A stretch of 64,000 nucleotides of DNA from Embleya scabrispora (lineage in GTDB: Bacteria > Actinomycetota > Actinomycetes > Streptomycetales > Streptomycetaceae), in contig NZ_MWQN01000002.1 in assembly GCF_002024165.1 (NCBI RefSeq), positions 992,001-1,056,000 of the forward strand, in the 5' to 3' direction. Within the stretch, counting starts at the first letter, position 1; each line of letters starts with the position of its first letter. Under the pieces are notes generated by a model. It searched no databases. It saw only the letters and a program-made list of their open reading frames with translations, and was not told where the DNA came from. This document shows, piece by piece, positions 44,746 to 53,233 of the stretch. Made by a program: the position numbers and the translations under genes.

Positions 44746-46548
44746 TCAGCCGGCACCGGCCGCACCCCCGTCCCGGGCGTCCACAACCCGGCCGTTCCCA
44801 CCGCGGACGTCCCACACCCACACGCCGCCGGTCTGCCGGCTCGGCCCGAGCAGCAGTTCGAGGGTCGACCACAGCGCGCTCTCCCGATAGTGCGGGCCGA
44901 GCACCACCGCGTCCGCGTGCCAGAAGGCGAGGTCGGCGCGGGCCTGAGCGCGGTCCCGGTCGGTCACCTCCGGAACCTTGCCGCTGTCGCGCACCTCGCG
45001 CAGCAGGTTCGAGGTCGGCCGGGTGACCGCGCCGTAGCCGCCGAGCCGGTCCGGTCCGAACGGGCCGACGAAGTAGCCCTCGGCGAGCGGGAAGCCGAAG
45101 TCGGCGTCGACCTGCCAGCTCAGCGCCCGGGCGTCGGACGGGTCCGGCAGCGGCACCGTCACGATGGCCCGGCCCGACCCCGCGTAGTGGCGCCAGGTGC
45201 CGTCGGTGAAGAACGCGGGCGTCGCCTCGCGGGGCTCGGTGGTCAGCGGTTGCGGCAGCAGCGGCACCAGTGCCTGGAGCGCGGCCACGCACCACAGCAG
45301 CCGGATCCGGCGATCGCGGGTACGGGTGGCGGCCTGCGCGCCGAGCGCGAGCAGCATGCCGAAGGCGGGCACGCAGACCATGGTGAAGCGGCTCTCCAAC
45401 ACCGATTCGTACAGCGGGAGTTGCCCGAACCAGCGCCACGGCCCGTCGATTCCGGTGGGCTCGCCGTTCAGGATGATCTCCGGGCCCAGGGAGAACAGCG
45501 CGGCGCCGACGAGCACGACCGCGAGCGCCCTGGCGAGCGCCGTGCGCCACAGCGCGACGACGAGGGCGAGGGCGAGCAGGAGCAGCGGCCAGCCGAAGAA
45601 CGCGTTCTCCTCGGTTCGGTTCAGCGACAGGCGCGAGGAGACGTCGATGTCGCCGGCGAGGGAGCGGTCGGCGTACGCGGTCAGCGCGGCGAGGTCGTTG
45701 CCCGCCGGGCCGTGCAGCAGATTGGTGTAGCTCTGCGGGCCGTTGAACTGCCACCACAAAGGATAGGCGACCAGCACCAGACACAGCGCCGCGCCGATCG
45801 GGACCCCCCGGGCCAGCGGACGCAGCGCCGCGCGCGCCGCGACGGGAGCGGCGCAGGCGTAGCCGACGGCGAACAGCGCGATCCCGGTGGAGGCGAGCAG
45901 CAGCGCCTCCTCGCCGAGGAAGATCTGATAGGCCGTCAACAGGCCGAGCAGGACGCCGTCGCGGATCGGCCGCAGGCCGCCGGCCACCCGCAGCAGTCGG
46001 TCGATGATCAGCGGGATCACGAACAACACGGCCAGGTTCGGGTGCGCGTTGGCGTGCGAGATCATCGGCGGGGCGAACGCGCAGAACGCGCCGCCGAGGG
46101 CCGCGGCCGGGCGCGAGACGTCCAGGTGACGCGAGATCAGGTAGTACCACGCGGCGGCGGTCGCGGCGAGCCCGAAGGTCAGCACGATCGCCCAGGTCGC
46201 CGACGGCCCGAACAGCCAGGTGATCGGCGCGAGCGGGATGGACAGCCCCGGCATCGAGGTGTTGGCCATCAGGTTGACGCCGTCGGGATGGTTTTGCAGC
46301 GTCGTGGTCAGCGGGTTCTCCGCGTGCGCGACGGCGTGCGCGGTGACCGCGAAGAACCACTCCCACTGGCGCTGGTCCTGGCCGCTGTCCACCAGGTAGC
46401 GCCCGGCGGGCCCGCCCCACCACAGACCGCGGTACAGCAGCAGCGAAGCGGCGAGGTAGACGCCGCACACCAGGGCGTCCAGGGCGCGCCCCGAGCGGGG
46501 CAGCGCGATCGCGCGGATCGGCGCGACGGACTCGCGCACCGCGGTCAC
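44746..46548 (-). CDS. Large polytopic membrane protein, probable glycosyltransferase-like
   Basis: A 600-residue protein with about 10-12 transmembrane helices and a C-terminal extracytoplasmic domain (from about residue 440). The first loop carries VDSGQDQRQWEWFFAVTAHA, an acidic loop like that of GT-C (GT39-type) lipid-linked sugar transferases. The GTG at 46548 overlaps the stop of the upstream GT2 gene (GTGA), so the two are coupled: a GT2 enzyme would charge polyprenyl phosphate and the membrane protein would use it outside. Acceptor unknown. Confidence 0.75.
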   Translation of the reverse strand: MTAVRESVAPIRAIALPRSGRALDALVCGVYLAASLLLYRGLWWGGPAGRYLVDSGQDQRQWEWFFAVTAHAVAHAENPLTTTLQNHPDGVNLMANTSMPGLSIPLAPITWLFGPSATWAIVLTFGLAATAAAWYYLISRHLDVSRPAAALGGAFCAFAPPMISHANAHPNLAVLFVIPLIIDRLLRVAGGLRPIRDGVLLGLLTAYQIFLGEEALLLASTGIALFAVGYACAAPVAARAALRPLARGVPIGAALCLVLVAYPLWWQFNGPQSYTNLLHGPAGNDLAALTAYADRSLAGDIDVSSRLSLNRTEENAFFGWPLLLLALALVVALWRTALARALAVVLVGAALFSLGPEIILNGEPTGIDGPWRWFGQLPLYESVLESRFTMVCVPAFGMLLALGAQAATRTRDRRIRLLWCVAALQALVPLLPQPLTTEPREATPAFFTDGTWRHYAGSGRAIVTVPLPDPSDARALSWQVDADFGFPLAEGYFVGPFGPDRLGGYGAVTRPTSNLLREVRDSGKVPEVTDRDRAQARADLAFWHADAVVLGPHYRESALWSTLELLLGPSRQTGGVWVWDVRGGNGRVVDARDGGAAGAG

Positions 46549-47330
46549 GCGGCCCGCCCCGGGGGGAGCGGCATCCGCAGCGGTTCCGCGCCGGGAGTGC
46601 GGCCGGCGGCCGGCGCCGGGCCGTGCCGCAGCCGTACCCGGGCCAGGTCGGTGAGCACTTCCAGGCAGTGTCCGGGGCGCAGTTTGGAGCCGTCCTGGTG
46701 GGTCCAGGCCACCGGGACCTCGACGAAGCTCCAGCCGAACGCGAGGAAGAGCCGGAGCACTTCGATGTCGAAGGCCCACCCGTCCACGCTCGCGCGCGCG
46801 AACGCGGCCCGGGCGCGATCGCCCCGGAACAGCTTGAACCCGCACTGCGTGTCCACCGTCCCGGGCAGCGCGACGGCCCGGATCAGCCGGCTCCCGACAT
46901 CCGACAACACCCGGCGCACCGGCGGCCGGGCCACCGCGAACGCCGGCCCGCGCGAACCGATCGCCGCGTCGAACCCGGCGTCGAGCGCGGCCTGGAGCCG
47001 GGCCAACTCGTCGATCGGGGTGGCGAGATCCGCGTCGCACAGCAGCACCCGGTCACCGCGCGTGGCCGCGATCCCGACCCGTACGGCATGCCCTTTGCCC
47101 CGATTGACCGGATGTCGCACCAGCCGCACCCGCGGCTCGTCACGGGCGACCGCCGCGGCGACCGTGTACGTATCGTCGGTGGATCCGTCGTCGGAGACGA
47201 CCAGTTCCCAATCGCCTCCGACCTCCCGGAGATGATCGACCACCGCCGCCAGAGTCCCCGGCAGCCGCCGTGACTCGTTGAACACGGGTATCACGACCGA
47301 GAGCCCGATCCCACAACCAGTTCGCTTCAC
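46545..47330 (-). CDS. GT2 glycosyltransferase (polyprenyl-phosphate sugar transferase type)
   Basis: A 261-residue GT-A fold enzyme like dolichyl- or polyprenyl-phosphate mannose/glucose synthases: LSVVIPVFNESRRLPGTL at the start, VVSDDGSTDDTY, NRGKGHAVRVG, the DxD-like LLCDADLATP, and DTQCGFKLFRGD near residue 170. It lacks the C-terminal membrane helices of some relatives. GTG at 47330 chosen because the conserved domain begins there; ATG at 47393 is possible. Coupled to the membrane protein gene downstream. Confidence 0.9.
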   Translation of the reverse strand: MKRTGCGIGLSVVIPVFNESRRLPGTLAAVVDHLREVGGDWELVVSDDGSTDDTYTVAAAVARDEPRVRLVRHPVNRGKGHAVRVGIAATRGDRVLLCDADLATPIDELARLQAALDAGFDAAIGSRGPAFAVARPPVRRVLSDVGSRLIRAVALPGTVDTQCGFKLFRGDRARAAFARASVDGWAFDIEVLRLFLAFGWSFVEVPVAWTHQDGSKLRPGHCLEVLTDLARVRLRHGPAPAAGRTPGAEPLRMPLPPGRAA

Positions 47331-47420
47331 ACCACGATGACCACCCGACTCCGGTATCGCGTTGTGTGACGTGGACCACATTCCCCACCGCATCTCGCCC
47401 GGCCGCCCGACGCCGCGCCG

Positions 47421-47648
47421 TCAGCCGGTGGTCGAGCGCCGTCGATACCGCACACAGCCGCACGACTTGCCGTTGGGCACGAGTTCACCGACATCGAACT
47501 CGTCCCCGCCGCAGCTGCTTCCGTGGTCCGCGGGCAGATGCCCGCAGTTCGCGCAGGCGTCCGGATCCGGCTTGACCAGCGCGATGAAAATGCCGAACAG
47601 CACGAGCGGCGTGACACCGATGGCCAGGACGATCCAACCGTTGTGCAT
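47421..47648 (-). CDS. Small membrane protein with Cys-rich C-terminus
   Basis: A 75-residue protein: N-terminal transmembrane helix (WIVLAIGVTPLVLFGIFIAL) followed by CANCGHLPADHGSSCGGDEF and SCGCVRYRRR. The cysteines (CxxC...H...C...CxC) suggest a small zinc-binding knuckle. The ATG at 47648 has GGAAGGGG six bases upstream. No family is recognised. Confidence 0.72.
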   Translation of the reverse strand: MHNGWIVLAIGVTPLVLFGIFIALVKPDPDACANCGHLPADHGSSCGGDEFDVGELVPNGKSCGCVRYRRRSTTG

Positions 47649-47749
47649 CGCGGCCCCTTCCGACGGTGGGCATCGCACGTACGACGGAGCCGGCGCGGCC
47701 TCGGTACACGTCGGTACACGTCCACCGGGCCGCACCGGCCCGAGGCCGG

Positions 47750-47923
47750 CTACCAACTACCGGTCGCGCCACCACCACCGCTGGATCCGCCACCGAACCC
47801 GCCGTCGGCATCGGCCGCGGCCGGACCGGCGGCGAGGGCCAACATCGCGGTGATCCCGGCCACGGTCAGGGCCGTGACCTTGCACGCCCGGCCGAGACGC
47901 TTGCGAAGGGTCTTTGCAGTCAC
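47750..47923 (-). CDS. Small secreted Gly-rich peptide
   Basis: A 57-residue product: basic N-terminus (VTAKTLRKRLGRACK), hydrophobic core (VTALTVAGITAMLALAA), a signal peptidase site near AAA-DAD and a short mature part GGFGGGSSGGGGATGSW. The GTG at 47923 has GGAG seven bases upstream, and codon third positions are GC-rich. Mature length about 20 residues. Function unknown. It lies upstream of the Cys-rich membrane protein, 101 bases away. Confidence 0.68.
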   Translation of the reverse strand: MTAKTLRKRLGRACKVTALTVAGITAMLALAAGPAAADADGGFGGGSSGGGGATGSW

Positions 47924-48157
47924 GAGAGAACTCCGCTCACTAGGGTCGGATCACGGTCGGAGACCGGATCCAAAGGAGGGTTCCTTTCCGTCGTGCAGCC
48001 GTGCAGCCGTGCAGAAAGAGCATCGCAGCGCGCGCGGGTGAAAAGCACCAGGGAACCCCCGCCTATACGCACCCGTGACCCACGCCCCACCCCCGGGTGC
48101 GCGTGACGCGCGTCACCCTCCGGGAGCGCACGGGCGGCTGCCGGACAGTCGAAGGGT

Positions 48158-48406
48158 GTGGAGACAAGCATGAGATCCCGGATCAGAGCCGGAGACCCCT
48201 ACGCCTTCGAGGAGTTGTTCGCCGAGCACTCGAAGTCCGTCTACAACCACGCCTTTCGGATGACCGGCGACTGGGCCGCGGCCGAGGACGTGGTGGCGCT
48301 GACCTTCCTGGAGGCCTGGCGCCTGCGCACCGACGTGACCGCCGCAGGCGGTTCGCTGCGGCCGTGCGATGAGTTTCGGCCGGGCGCTGCGGTCTCCACC
48401 CCGTGA
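48158..48406 (+). pseudogene. Truncated ECF sigma factor (region 2 only)
   Basis: The frame encodes a sigma-70 region 2: RIRAGDPYAFEELFAEHSKS, VYNHAFRMTGDWAAAEDVVA and LTFLEAWRLR. Similarity ends after GGSLRPC and the frame then stops; region 4 is missing. ATG at 48158 or 48170. It is a fragment of an ECF sigma factor, the rest apparently deleted. Confidence 0.8.
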
Positions 48407-48498
48407 CACCGGAACCGGGCGACGGGGCCTTGCGAGACCGACCCGGCCCGGCAGCCGTCACCCCGGGACCCCGGAACAGGCACGAGGAGCACCACCCC

Positions 48499-48615
48499 AT
48501 GCGGATCGTGATCCGCGAGTTCATCGGCCTCGACGGTGTCGTCCGGGCGCCGGGCGGGCCCGAGGAGGATGTCGACGGCGGCTTTGCTCACGGCGGTTGG
48601 ACGCACTCGTCTCGA
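48499..48615 (+). pseudogene. N-terminal fragment of a RibD-C/dihydrofolate-reductase-like gene
   Basis: The first ~38 codons read MRIVIREFIGLDGVVRAPGG, then PEEDVDGGFAHGGWTH, the typical beginning of DfrA/RibD C-terminal domain family proteins; after that similarity ends. GAGGAG lies nine bases before the ATG. The frame stays open by GC bias but carries nothing recognisable. It joins directly to the sigma fragment, so two genes have lost their ends at the same junction region. Confidence 0.72.
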
Positions 48616-48720
48616 CCGTGGTCGGCGACGCGGGTGTGCACGTGTGCGCCTACCGGTCGGTCGCCAAGGGTTGGCCGGCTTCCTCCGTGTCGGGCCGGCC
48701 CGGAGGTTGGTGTGCTCGGG

Positions 48721-49038
48721 CTACCGCGTCGTGTAGTAGACGTATCCGCCGAGGCCGCCGAGGACGATCAGGTTGTACATGAAGATCTTGATCCGCCCGG
48801 CGGCCGAGACCGGCCCGCGCTGGGGGGTGTAGGTGGGGCCGCCGCCTCCTCCGCCGTGCCCTCCGGTGCCGTTGCAGTTCGGGCACGGCTGCATCTGCGT
48901 GGTGCGACCGCCGCCGCCACAACCCCCACAGCCCATCCCGTCCTGCACCAGCGTGTTCTGGCCGGATCCGCCACACCCGGAGCACATGGTCTCCATCGGC
49001 ATCCAGCCGTTGCCGCCGCAACTTCCGCAGTACCCCAC
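48721..49038 (-). CDS. Small membrane protein with DnaJ-like zinc-finger repeats
   Basis: A 105-residue protein with four CxxCxGxG-type units: CGSCGGNG, CSGCGGSG, CGGCGGGG and CPNCNGTG, the zinc-binding pattern of the DnaJ central domain, then a Gly-rich linker and one C-terminal transmembrane helix (FMYNLIVLGGLGGYVYY). There is no J-domain. The GTG at 49038 has GAGGAG five bases upstream; ATG at 49077 has none. Role unknown; a membrane-tethered disulphide or chaperone-like function is possible. Confidence 0.75.
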   Translation of the reverse strand: MGYCGSCGGNGWMPMETMCSGCGGSGQNTLVQDGMGCGGCGGGGRTTQMQPCPNCNGTGGHGGGGGGPTYTPQRGPVSAAGRIKIFMYNLIVLGGLGGYVYYTTR

Positions 49039-49237
49039 CCTGCCTCCTCGCGAAGATCCCCCGCGCCGAGCTTGCATGAGGAGTGCTCGGGGGTCAACGC
49101 AATCCCGATGAACTTTCGTACCGCGCCCGGGGCCGGCCGGAGGAGGAAGGACCCCTACGTGTGCGACCTCCGGACTAGGGGACCGCTAGCCGCACCGGAT
49201 GACGCCGGTGCGGGCGGAGTGACCGTAGCGTCCGGGT

Positions 49238-50518
49238 GTGCAAAGAATCTACGCCTGGCTGCGCGTCCATCCGCTCGTGGTGGATGTGATGTACATGGTG
49301 CCGCTGCCGCTGCTGAGCGTCAGTCAGCAGAACGCGGAAGACGCGCCGACCGGTCACGCCTGGACCTGGATGTGGGTCGTCGTCGCGGTGTTCAGCCTGG
49401 GCGCGGTGCTGCGCCGGGTCCACCCCCGGGCCGCCTTCCTGGTGGTCACGCTGGGCGGTGTGGGGCAACTGTGCTTCACCGAGGCGATCTCCGCGGCGAG
49501 CTTCGCGGTCCCGATGGTGTTGTACACGACGGCGAAGTGGGGCAGTCGGCGGCGCGCGCGGATCGCGCTCGTCGCCGTGTTCGTCGGACCGGGACTCTAC
49601 TTCGCGCGATGGGGCACCAGCCTCGAACTCGATCTGCGCAACGGCCTGTTCGGCTACTGCTTCCTGGTGACCAGCCTCGGTATCGCCTGGGTTCTGGGCG
49701 ACTCGATGCGCACCCGTCGGGCCTACTACGCCGAACTCGAGGAACGCGCGGCGCGCCTGGAGTTCGAGCGCGACCAGCAGGCACGAATCGCGGCGGCGGC
49801 CGAACGCTCCCGGATCGCCCGCGAGTTGCACGACGTGGTGGCACACAACGTGTCGGTGATCGTGGTCCAGGCCGACGGCGCCGGACGGGCCATCGGCACC
49901 GCCCCGGACAAGGCCCGTGAGGCACTGGACACCATCGCCAAGACCGGCCGTGAGGCACTGGTGGAGATGCGCCGACTGCTCGGCGTACTGCGCGCGGAGA
50001 GCGAGACCGAGGGCACGACCCCGCAACCGAGCCTGGGCCATCTGGACGACCTGGTCGCCCAGGTCGGCCGCGCGGGGATGTCGGTGAGCCTGACCGTCGA
50101 GGGGGTACCGATCGATCCCTCCCTGACCGTCGCCCTGACCGCCTACCGCATCATCCAGGAGGCGCTGACCAACACCCGCAAACACGCCGGTCCACAGGCC
50201 ACCGCGAACGTGCTGGTCAGATACCTGGACCAGGCGGTGGAGTTGCGCATCGGCGACGACGGTCGCGGCGCGCAGGCACCGGGCGACGGAATGGGCCACG
50301 GGCTGATCGGCATGCGCGAACGGGTCGCGATGCTCGACGGGCGGCTCGACATCGGCCCGGATCCCGCCGGCGGATGGACGGTGTACGCCCTGCTGCCCTA
50401 TGGCACGGCCGGGAACGGGAGGCAGCCTGTGGCGGCGGCGTCGACGCCCGCGCGGCGGCCGGGGCTCGGGGGGCCCGGGCGGTGTCGGGTGCCTCGAAGT
50501 GTCGAGGTGTCGGAGTGA
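49238..50518 (+). CDS. NarL-type sensor histidine kinase without adjacent cognate regulator
   Basis: A 426-residue kinase: N-terminal transmembrane helices (about 15-155), HisKA_3 motif RIARELHDVVAHNVSV with His198, and HATPase_c (EALTNTRKHA, GDDGRG, GHGLIGMRERV). The last ~35 residues are an Arg/Pro-rich tail unlike the family end. A NarL/LuxR regulator normally follows directly; here an OmpR-type pair follows instead, so the partner appears lost or remote. TAGCGT ends six bases before the GTG, suggesting leaderless translation. Confidence 0.88.
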   Translation: MQRIYAWLRVHPLVVDVMYMVPLPLLSVSQQNAEDAPTGHAWTWMWVVVAVFSLGAVLRRVHPRAAFLVVTLGGVGQLCFTEAISAASFAVPMVLYTTAKWGSRRRARIALVAVFVGPGLYFARWGTSLELDLRNGLFGYCFLVTSLGIAWVLGDSMRTRRAYYAELEERAARLEFERDQQARIAAAAERSRIARELHDVVAHNVSVIVVQADGAGRAIGTAPDKAREALDTIAKTGREALVEMRRLLGVLRAESETEGTTPQPSLGHLDDLVAQVGRAGMSVSLTVEGVPIDPSLTVALTAYRIIQEALTNTRKHAGPQATANVLVRYLDQAVELRIGDDGRGAQAPGDGMGHGLIGMRERVAMLDGRLDIGPDPAGGWTVYALLPYGTAGNGRQPVAAASTPARRPGLGGPGRCRVPRSVEVSE

Positions 50519-50566
50519 TCCCTCGGCCATACGCGATCCATATGTGTCGGCTGGGATGCTGCCTGG

Positions 50567-51238
50567 ATGCGAGTGCTTCTGGTCGAGGACGAGCAGCCGC
50601 TGGCCGGCTACATCGCCGCCGGACTGCGCAAACACGGATTTGCCGTCGATGTCGCGGGGGACGGGCAAAGCGCCCTGGATAAAGGAGAGTTCACTCCCTA
50701 CGACGTGGTCGTGTTGGATCGGGATCTGCCGATCGTGCACGGGGACACCGTCTGTCGGCGGCTCGCCGAGTCGGGCACCTCGCGGATCTTGATGCTCACC
50801 GCGTCCGGTGCCGTTCGGGACCGGGTCGACGGGCTCACCCTCGGCGCGGACGACTACCTGGGCAAGCCGTTCGCGTTCGCCGAACTGGTGGCCCGTGTAC
50901 AGGCGTTGTCCCGCCGCAGCGCGCCCGCGCGGCCACCGGTGCTGCGTGCCGCCGACGTGACGCTCGATTCCTCTCGGCGCTGCGCCGAACGCGGCGGCAG
51001 AGCCCTGCACTTGACGCCCAAGGAATTCGGCGTGCTCGAACAGCTGCTCGCCGGTGCCGGGGACGTGGTCAGCGCCGAGACGCTGTTGGAGAAGGTCTGG
51101 GACGAACACGCCGACCCGTTCACCAACGCGGTCCGGATCGCCGTCGGCACGCTGCGTCGCAAGCTCGGCGATCCGGCCCTGATCGAGACCGTGACGGGCG
51201 CCGGATACCGGATCGCGGCCCGGCCGGCGTGCGACTGA
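50567..51238 (+). CDS. OmpR-family response regulator
   Basis: A 223-residue regulator: receiver (1-115) with phosphoacceptor Asp51 (VVVLDRDLP) and the conserved Lys in LGKPFAF, then an OmpR/PhoB winged helix (about 125-220; LHLTPKEFGVLEQLLAGAGD, VRIAVGTLRRKLG). Its stop overlaps the kinase start by 10 bases, forming a coupled pair. Confidence 0.93.
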   Translation: MRVLLVEDEQPLAGYIAAGLRKHGFAVDVAGDGQSALDKGEFTPYDVVVLDRDLPIVHGDTVCRRLAESGTSRILMLTASGAVRDRVDGLTLGADDYLGKPFAFAELVARVQALSRRSAPARPPVLRAADVTLDSSRRCAERGGRALHLTPKEFGVLEQLLAGAGDVVSAETLLEKVWDEHADPFTNAVRIAVGTLRRKLGDPALIETVTGAGYRIAARPACD

Positions 51239-52545
51239 CCGCGCGCGGCCGGCTCACCGCGCTGTACACCGCGCTGGTCCTGGCCGCGGGGGTGGTGCTC
51301 ACCGCGCTGACGTACCTGCTGGTGCGGCGGAGCCTGCGGCACCGGATCCGGATCGAGGTCCTGGGCGGCCCCGGGACCGACGCCGAACCGCCCCCGAACA
51401 TGGGGGAGATGACCGCCCTCGCCGAGCGCATGCGGGCCACCACGTTGTCCGACCTGCTCACCCGGGCCGGGATCGCGCTCGCCGTGGTGACCGTACTGGG
51501 CGCCGTCCTGGGGTGGTTGGTCGCCGGGCGGGTATTGCGGCCGATCCGGGCCATCGCGGCCACCGCACAGCGCCTGTCCGCCGAGAACCTGTCCGAGCGG
51601 GTGCCGGTGGGCACACCACCGGACGAACTCGCCGACCTCGCGGCCACGATCAACGGCATGCTGGACCGGATCCGCACCGGGGTCGCCCAACGCGACCGGG
51701 TCCTGTCCGGACAACGGCTGTTCACGGCCAACGCCGCACACGAACTGCGCACCCCGCTCACCACGATCCGCACCGCGATCGACGTGACCTTGGACGGCGA
51801 GCCCGACCGGGCCGAACTGCTCGCGATGGCCGACGACATCCGGGCCGCGATCGACCACAGCCGGCGTACGCTCGACGGCCTGCTCGCACTGGCCCGCAGC
51901 GAAAGCGATCCCGGCCGACACCGCCTCGTCGACCTGGCCGAGATCGCGACCGGGGTCCTGAACGGCACCGCCGACGCGGCGAGCGCCCGGCGGCTCGCCC
52001 TGCGTGTCGAGACCCGCCCCGCGCGGATGTACGGCGAACCGGTCCTGCTGGAGCGGCTGATCGGCAATCTGGTCGACAACGCCGTCCGGTACAACCACGT
52101 CGACGGCCGCGTCACGCTCCGCACCGACCGGATCGGCGACCACGTATTCCTCCGGGTGACCAACACCGGCCCGCCGATCCCGCCGCAGGACGCAATGGGC
52201 CTGCTGGAGCCGTTCGTTCGGGGCCGCGACACCCGCCGATCCGCCGACGGCGGTGCCGGTCTGGGCCTGTCCATCGTCCGCGCGATCAGCACCGTCCACC
52301 ACGGCCGGCTCACCCTCACCGCCCGGGACGGCGGCGGGTTGCACATCACCATCCGCTTCCCGGCCGCGCGGGAACCCTACGCCGACGAACCGCCGCCGTC
52401 GCCGCCGTCCGCCGCCGAATCCGGACCTGCCCCCGCCCCCGATTCGGCTCCGGCTCCATCCACAATGCCCGCGACCATCGCATCGAAGACCCGGGCCGCC
52501 CGCTCGTCCAGTTCGTCGAGCGGAATGCCCGTGTCCCGAGCGTAG
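51229..52545 (+). CDS. HAMP-containing sensor histidine kinase with antisense 3' extension
   Basis: A 438-residue kinase: two transmembrane helices (about 10-32 and 80-100) around a short sensor loop, HAMP (about 100-155), HisKA with His171 (NAAHELRTPL) and HATPase_c (NLVDNAVRYNH, GGAGLGLSIVRAI) ending near residue 382 (LHITIRFPA). The remaining ~55 residues are a Pro/Ala/Ser tail read from DNA that is the antisense of the 3' end of tetR. The domain set is complete, so activity is likely unaffected. GTG start at 51229. Confidence 0.9.
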   Translation: MRLTARGRLTALYTALVLAAGVVLTALTYLLVRRSLRHRIRIEVLGGPGTDAEPPPNMGEMTALAERMRATTLSDLLTRAGIALAVVTVLGAVLGWLVAGRVLRPIRAIAATAQRLSAENLSERVPVGTPPDELADLAATINGMLDRIRTGVAQRDRVLSGQRLFTANAAHELRTPLTTIRTAIDVTLDGEPDRAELLAMADDIRAAIDHSRRTLDGLLALARSESDPGRHRLVDLAEIATGVLNGTADAASARRLALRVETRPARMYGEPVLLERLIGNLVDNAVRYNHVDGRVTLRTDRIGDHVFLRVTNTGPPIPPQDAMGLLEPFVRGRDTRRSADGGAGLGLSIVRAISTVHHGRLTLTARDGGGLHITIRFPAAREPYADEPPPSPPSAAESGPAPAPDSAPAPSTMPATIASKTRAARSSSSSSGMPVSRA

Positions 52546-53048
52546 ATCTCCCGGAAGACGATGTAGCCGATCTGCGCCGCCCCGGTCATCACGTGCGCCG
52601 CGATCGGGTCCGCGTCGGCCGGCAAGTCCCCGCGGGCCTGGTCGCGTTCGAGGCTGCGCCGGGTGCGGTCGAACCTGGGCAGCGCGGACAGTTCCTCGTC
52701 CCCGTCCAGCGCGAGCAGCGCCTCCAGCTTGACCAGGTCCGGCGAATTCAGCCGGCGCTCGAACATGGCGCGGCGGCGTTCGGCGAAGGGGCGGTCCCAG
52801 TGGCCGTCCTGTCCGGCGGTCTCCCGCTCCACGAGATCCGCGGCGGCGGCCCGGAGCAGGGCCTGGCGCGAGCCGAAGTATTGGTAGATCTGACCGTGAT
52901 TGACCCCGGCCTCGGCGGCGATCTCGCGCAGGTTGACCCCCGCGAGCACGCCGTCGCGCTCCAGCAGTCGACGGGCGGCGGCCAGCAGGTCCGCCTCGGT
53001 CTCCTGCCGGGAACGCCGCCGCCGGCGCGGCTGCCTGGCCTCGGTCAC
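52377..53048 (-). CDS. TetR-family repressor
   Basis: A 223-residue regulator with an N-terminal TetR helix-turn-helix (about 16-62: LREIAAEAGVNHGQIYQYFG) and a ligand-binding C-terminal half ending in a Gly/Ala/Asp-rich tail. The GTG at 53048 has AGGAGG six bases upstream. It is divergent from the CaiB-MFS-amidase genes with a perfect palindrome between, so it most likely represses that operon and itself. Its last 169 bases overlap the convergent kinase gene. Confidence 0.92.
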   Translation of the reverse strand: MTEARQPRRRRRSRQETEADLLAAARRLLERDGVLAGVNLREIAAEAGVNHGQIYQYFGSRQALLRAAAADLVERETAGQDGHWDRPFAERRRAMFERRLNSPDLVKLEALLALDGDEELSALPRFDRTRRSLERDQARGDLPADADPIAAHVMTGAAQIGYIVFREIYARDTGIPLDELDERAARVFDAMVAGIVDGAGAESGAGAGPDSAADGGDGGGSSA

Positions 53049-53128
53049 GGATGCCTCCTGGGTGCCGCTTTCCCGGTCGTCGGGACTCTTGTCACGGCGT
53101 CGGCCCTATATTAACGTTCCGATAGCAA

Positions 53129-53149
53129 CGTTTCGTTAATAACGAAACG
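53129..53149. promoter_or_regulatory. TetR operator candidate
   Basis: CGTTTCGTTA (53129-53138), one centre base, then TAACGAAACG (53140-53149): a perfect 10-bp inverted repeat in an AT-rich stretch, 80 bases before tetR and 85 before the CoA-transferase gene. Flanking ATAG/CTAT extend the symmetry. Confidence 0.8.
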
Positions 53150-53233
53150 CTATTAGGCGATCGGCCGACGACGACCAGCCAACGACGACCAGCCGACGAG
53201 AACGCCTGTCGACGACAACATTTGGGGTGAGCC

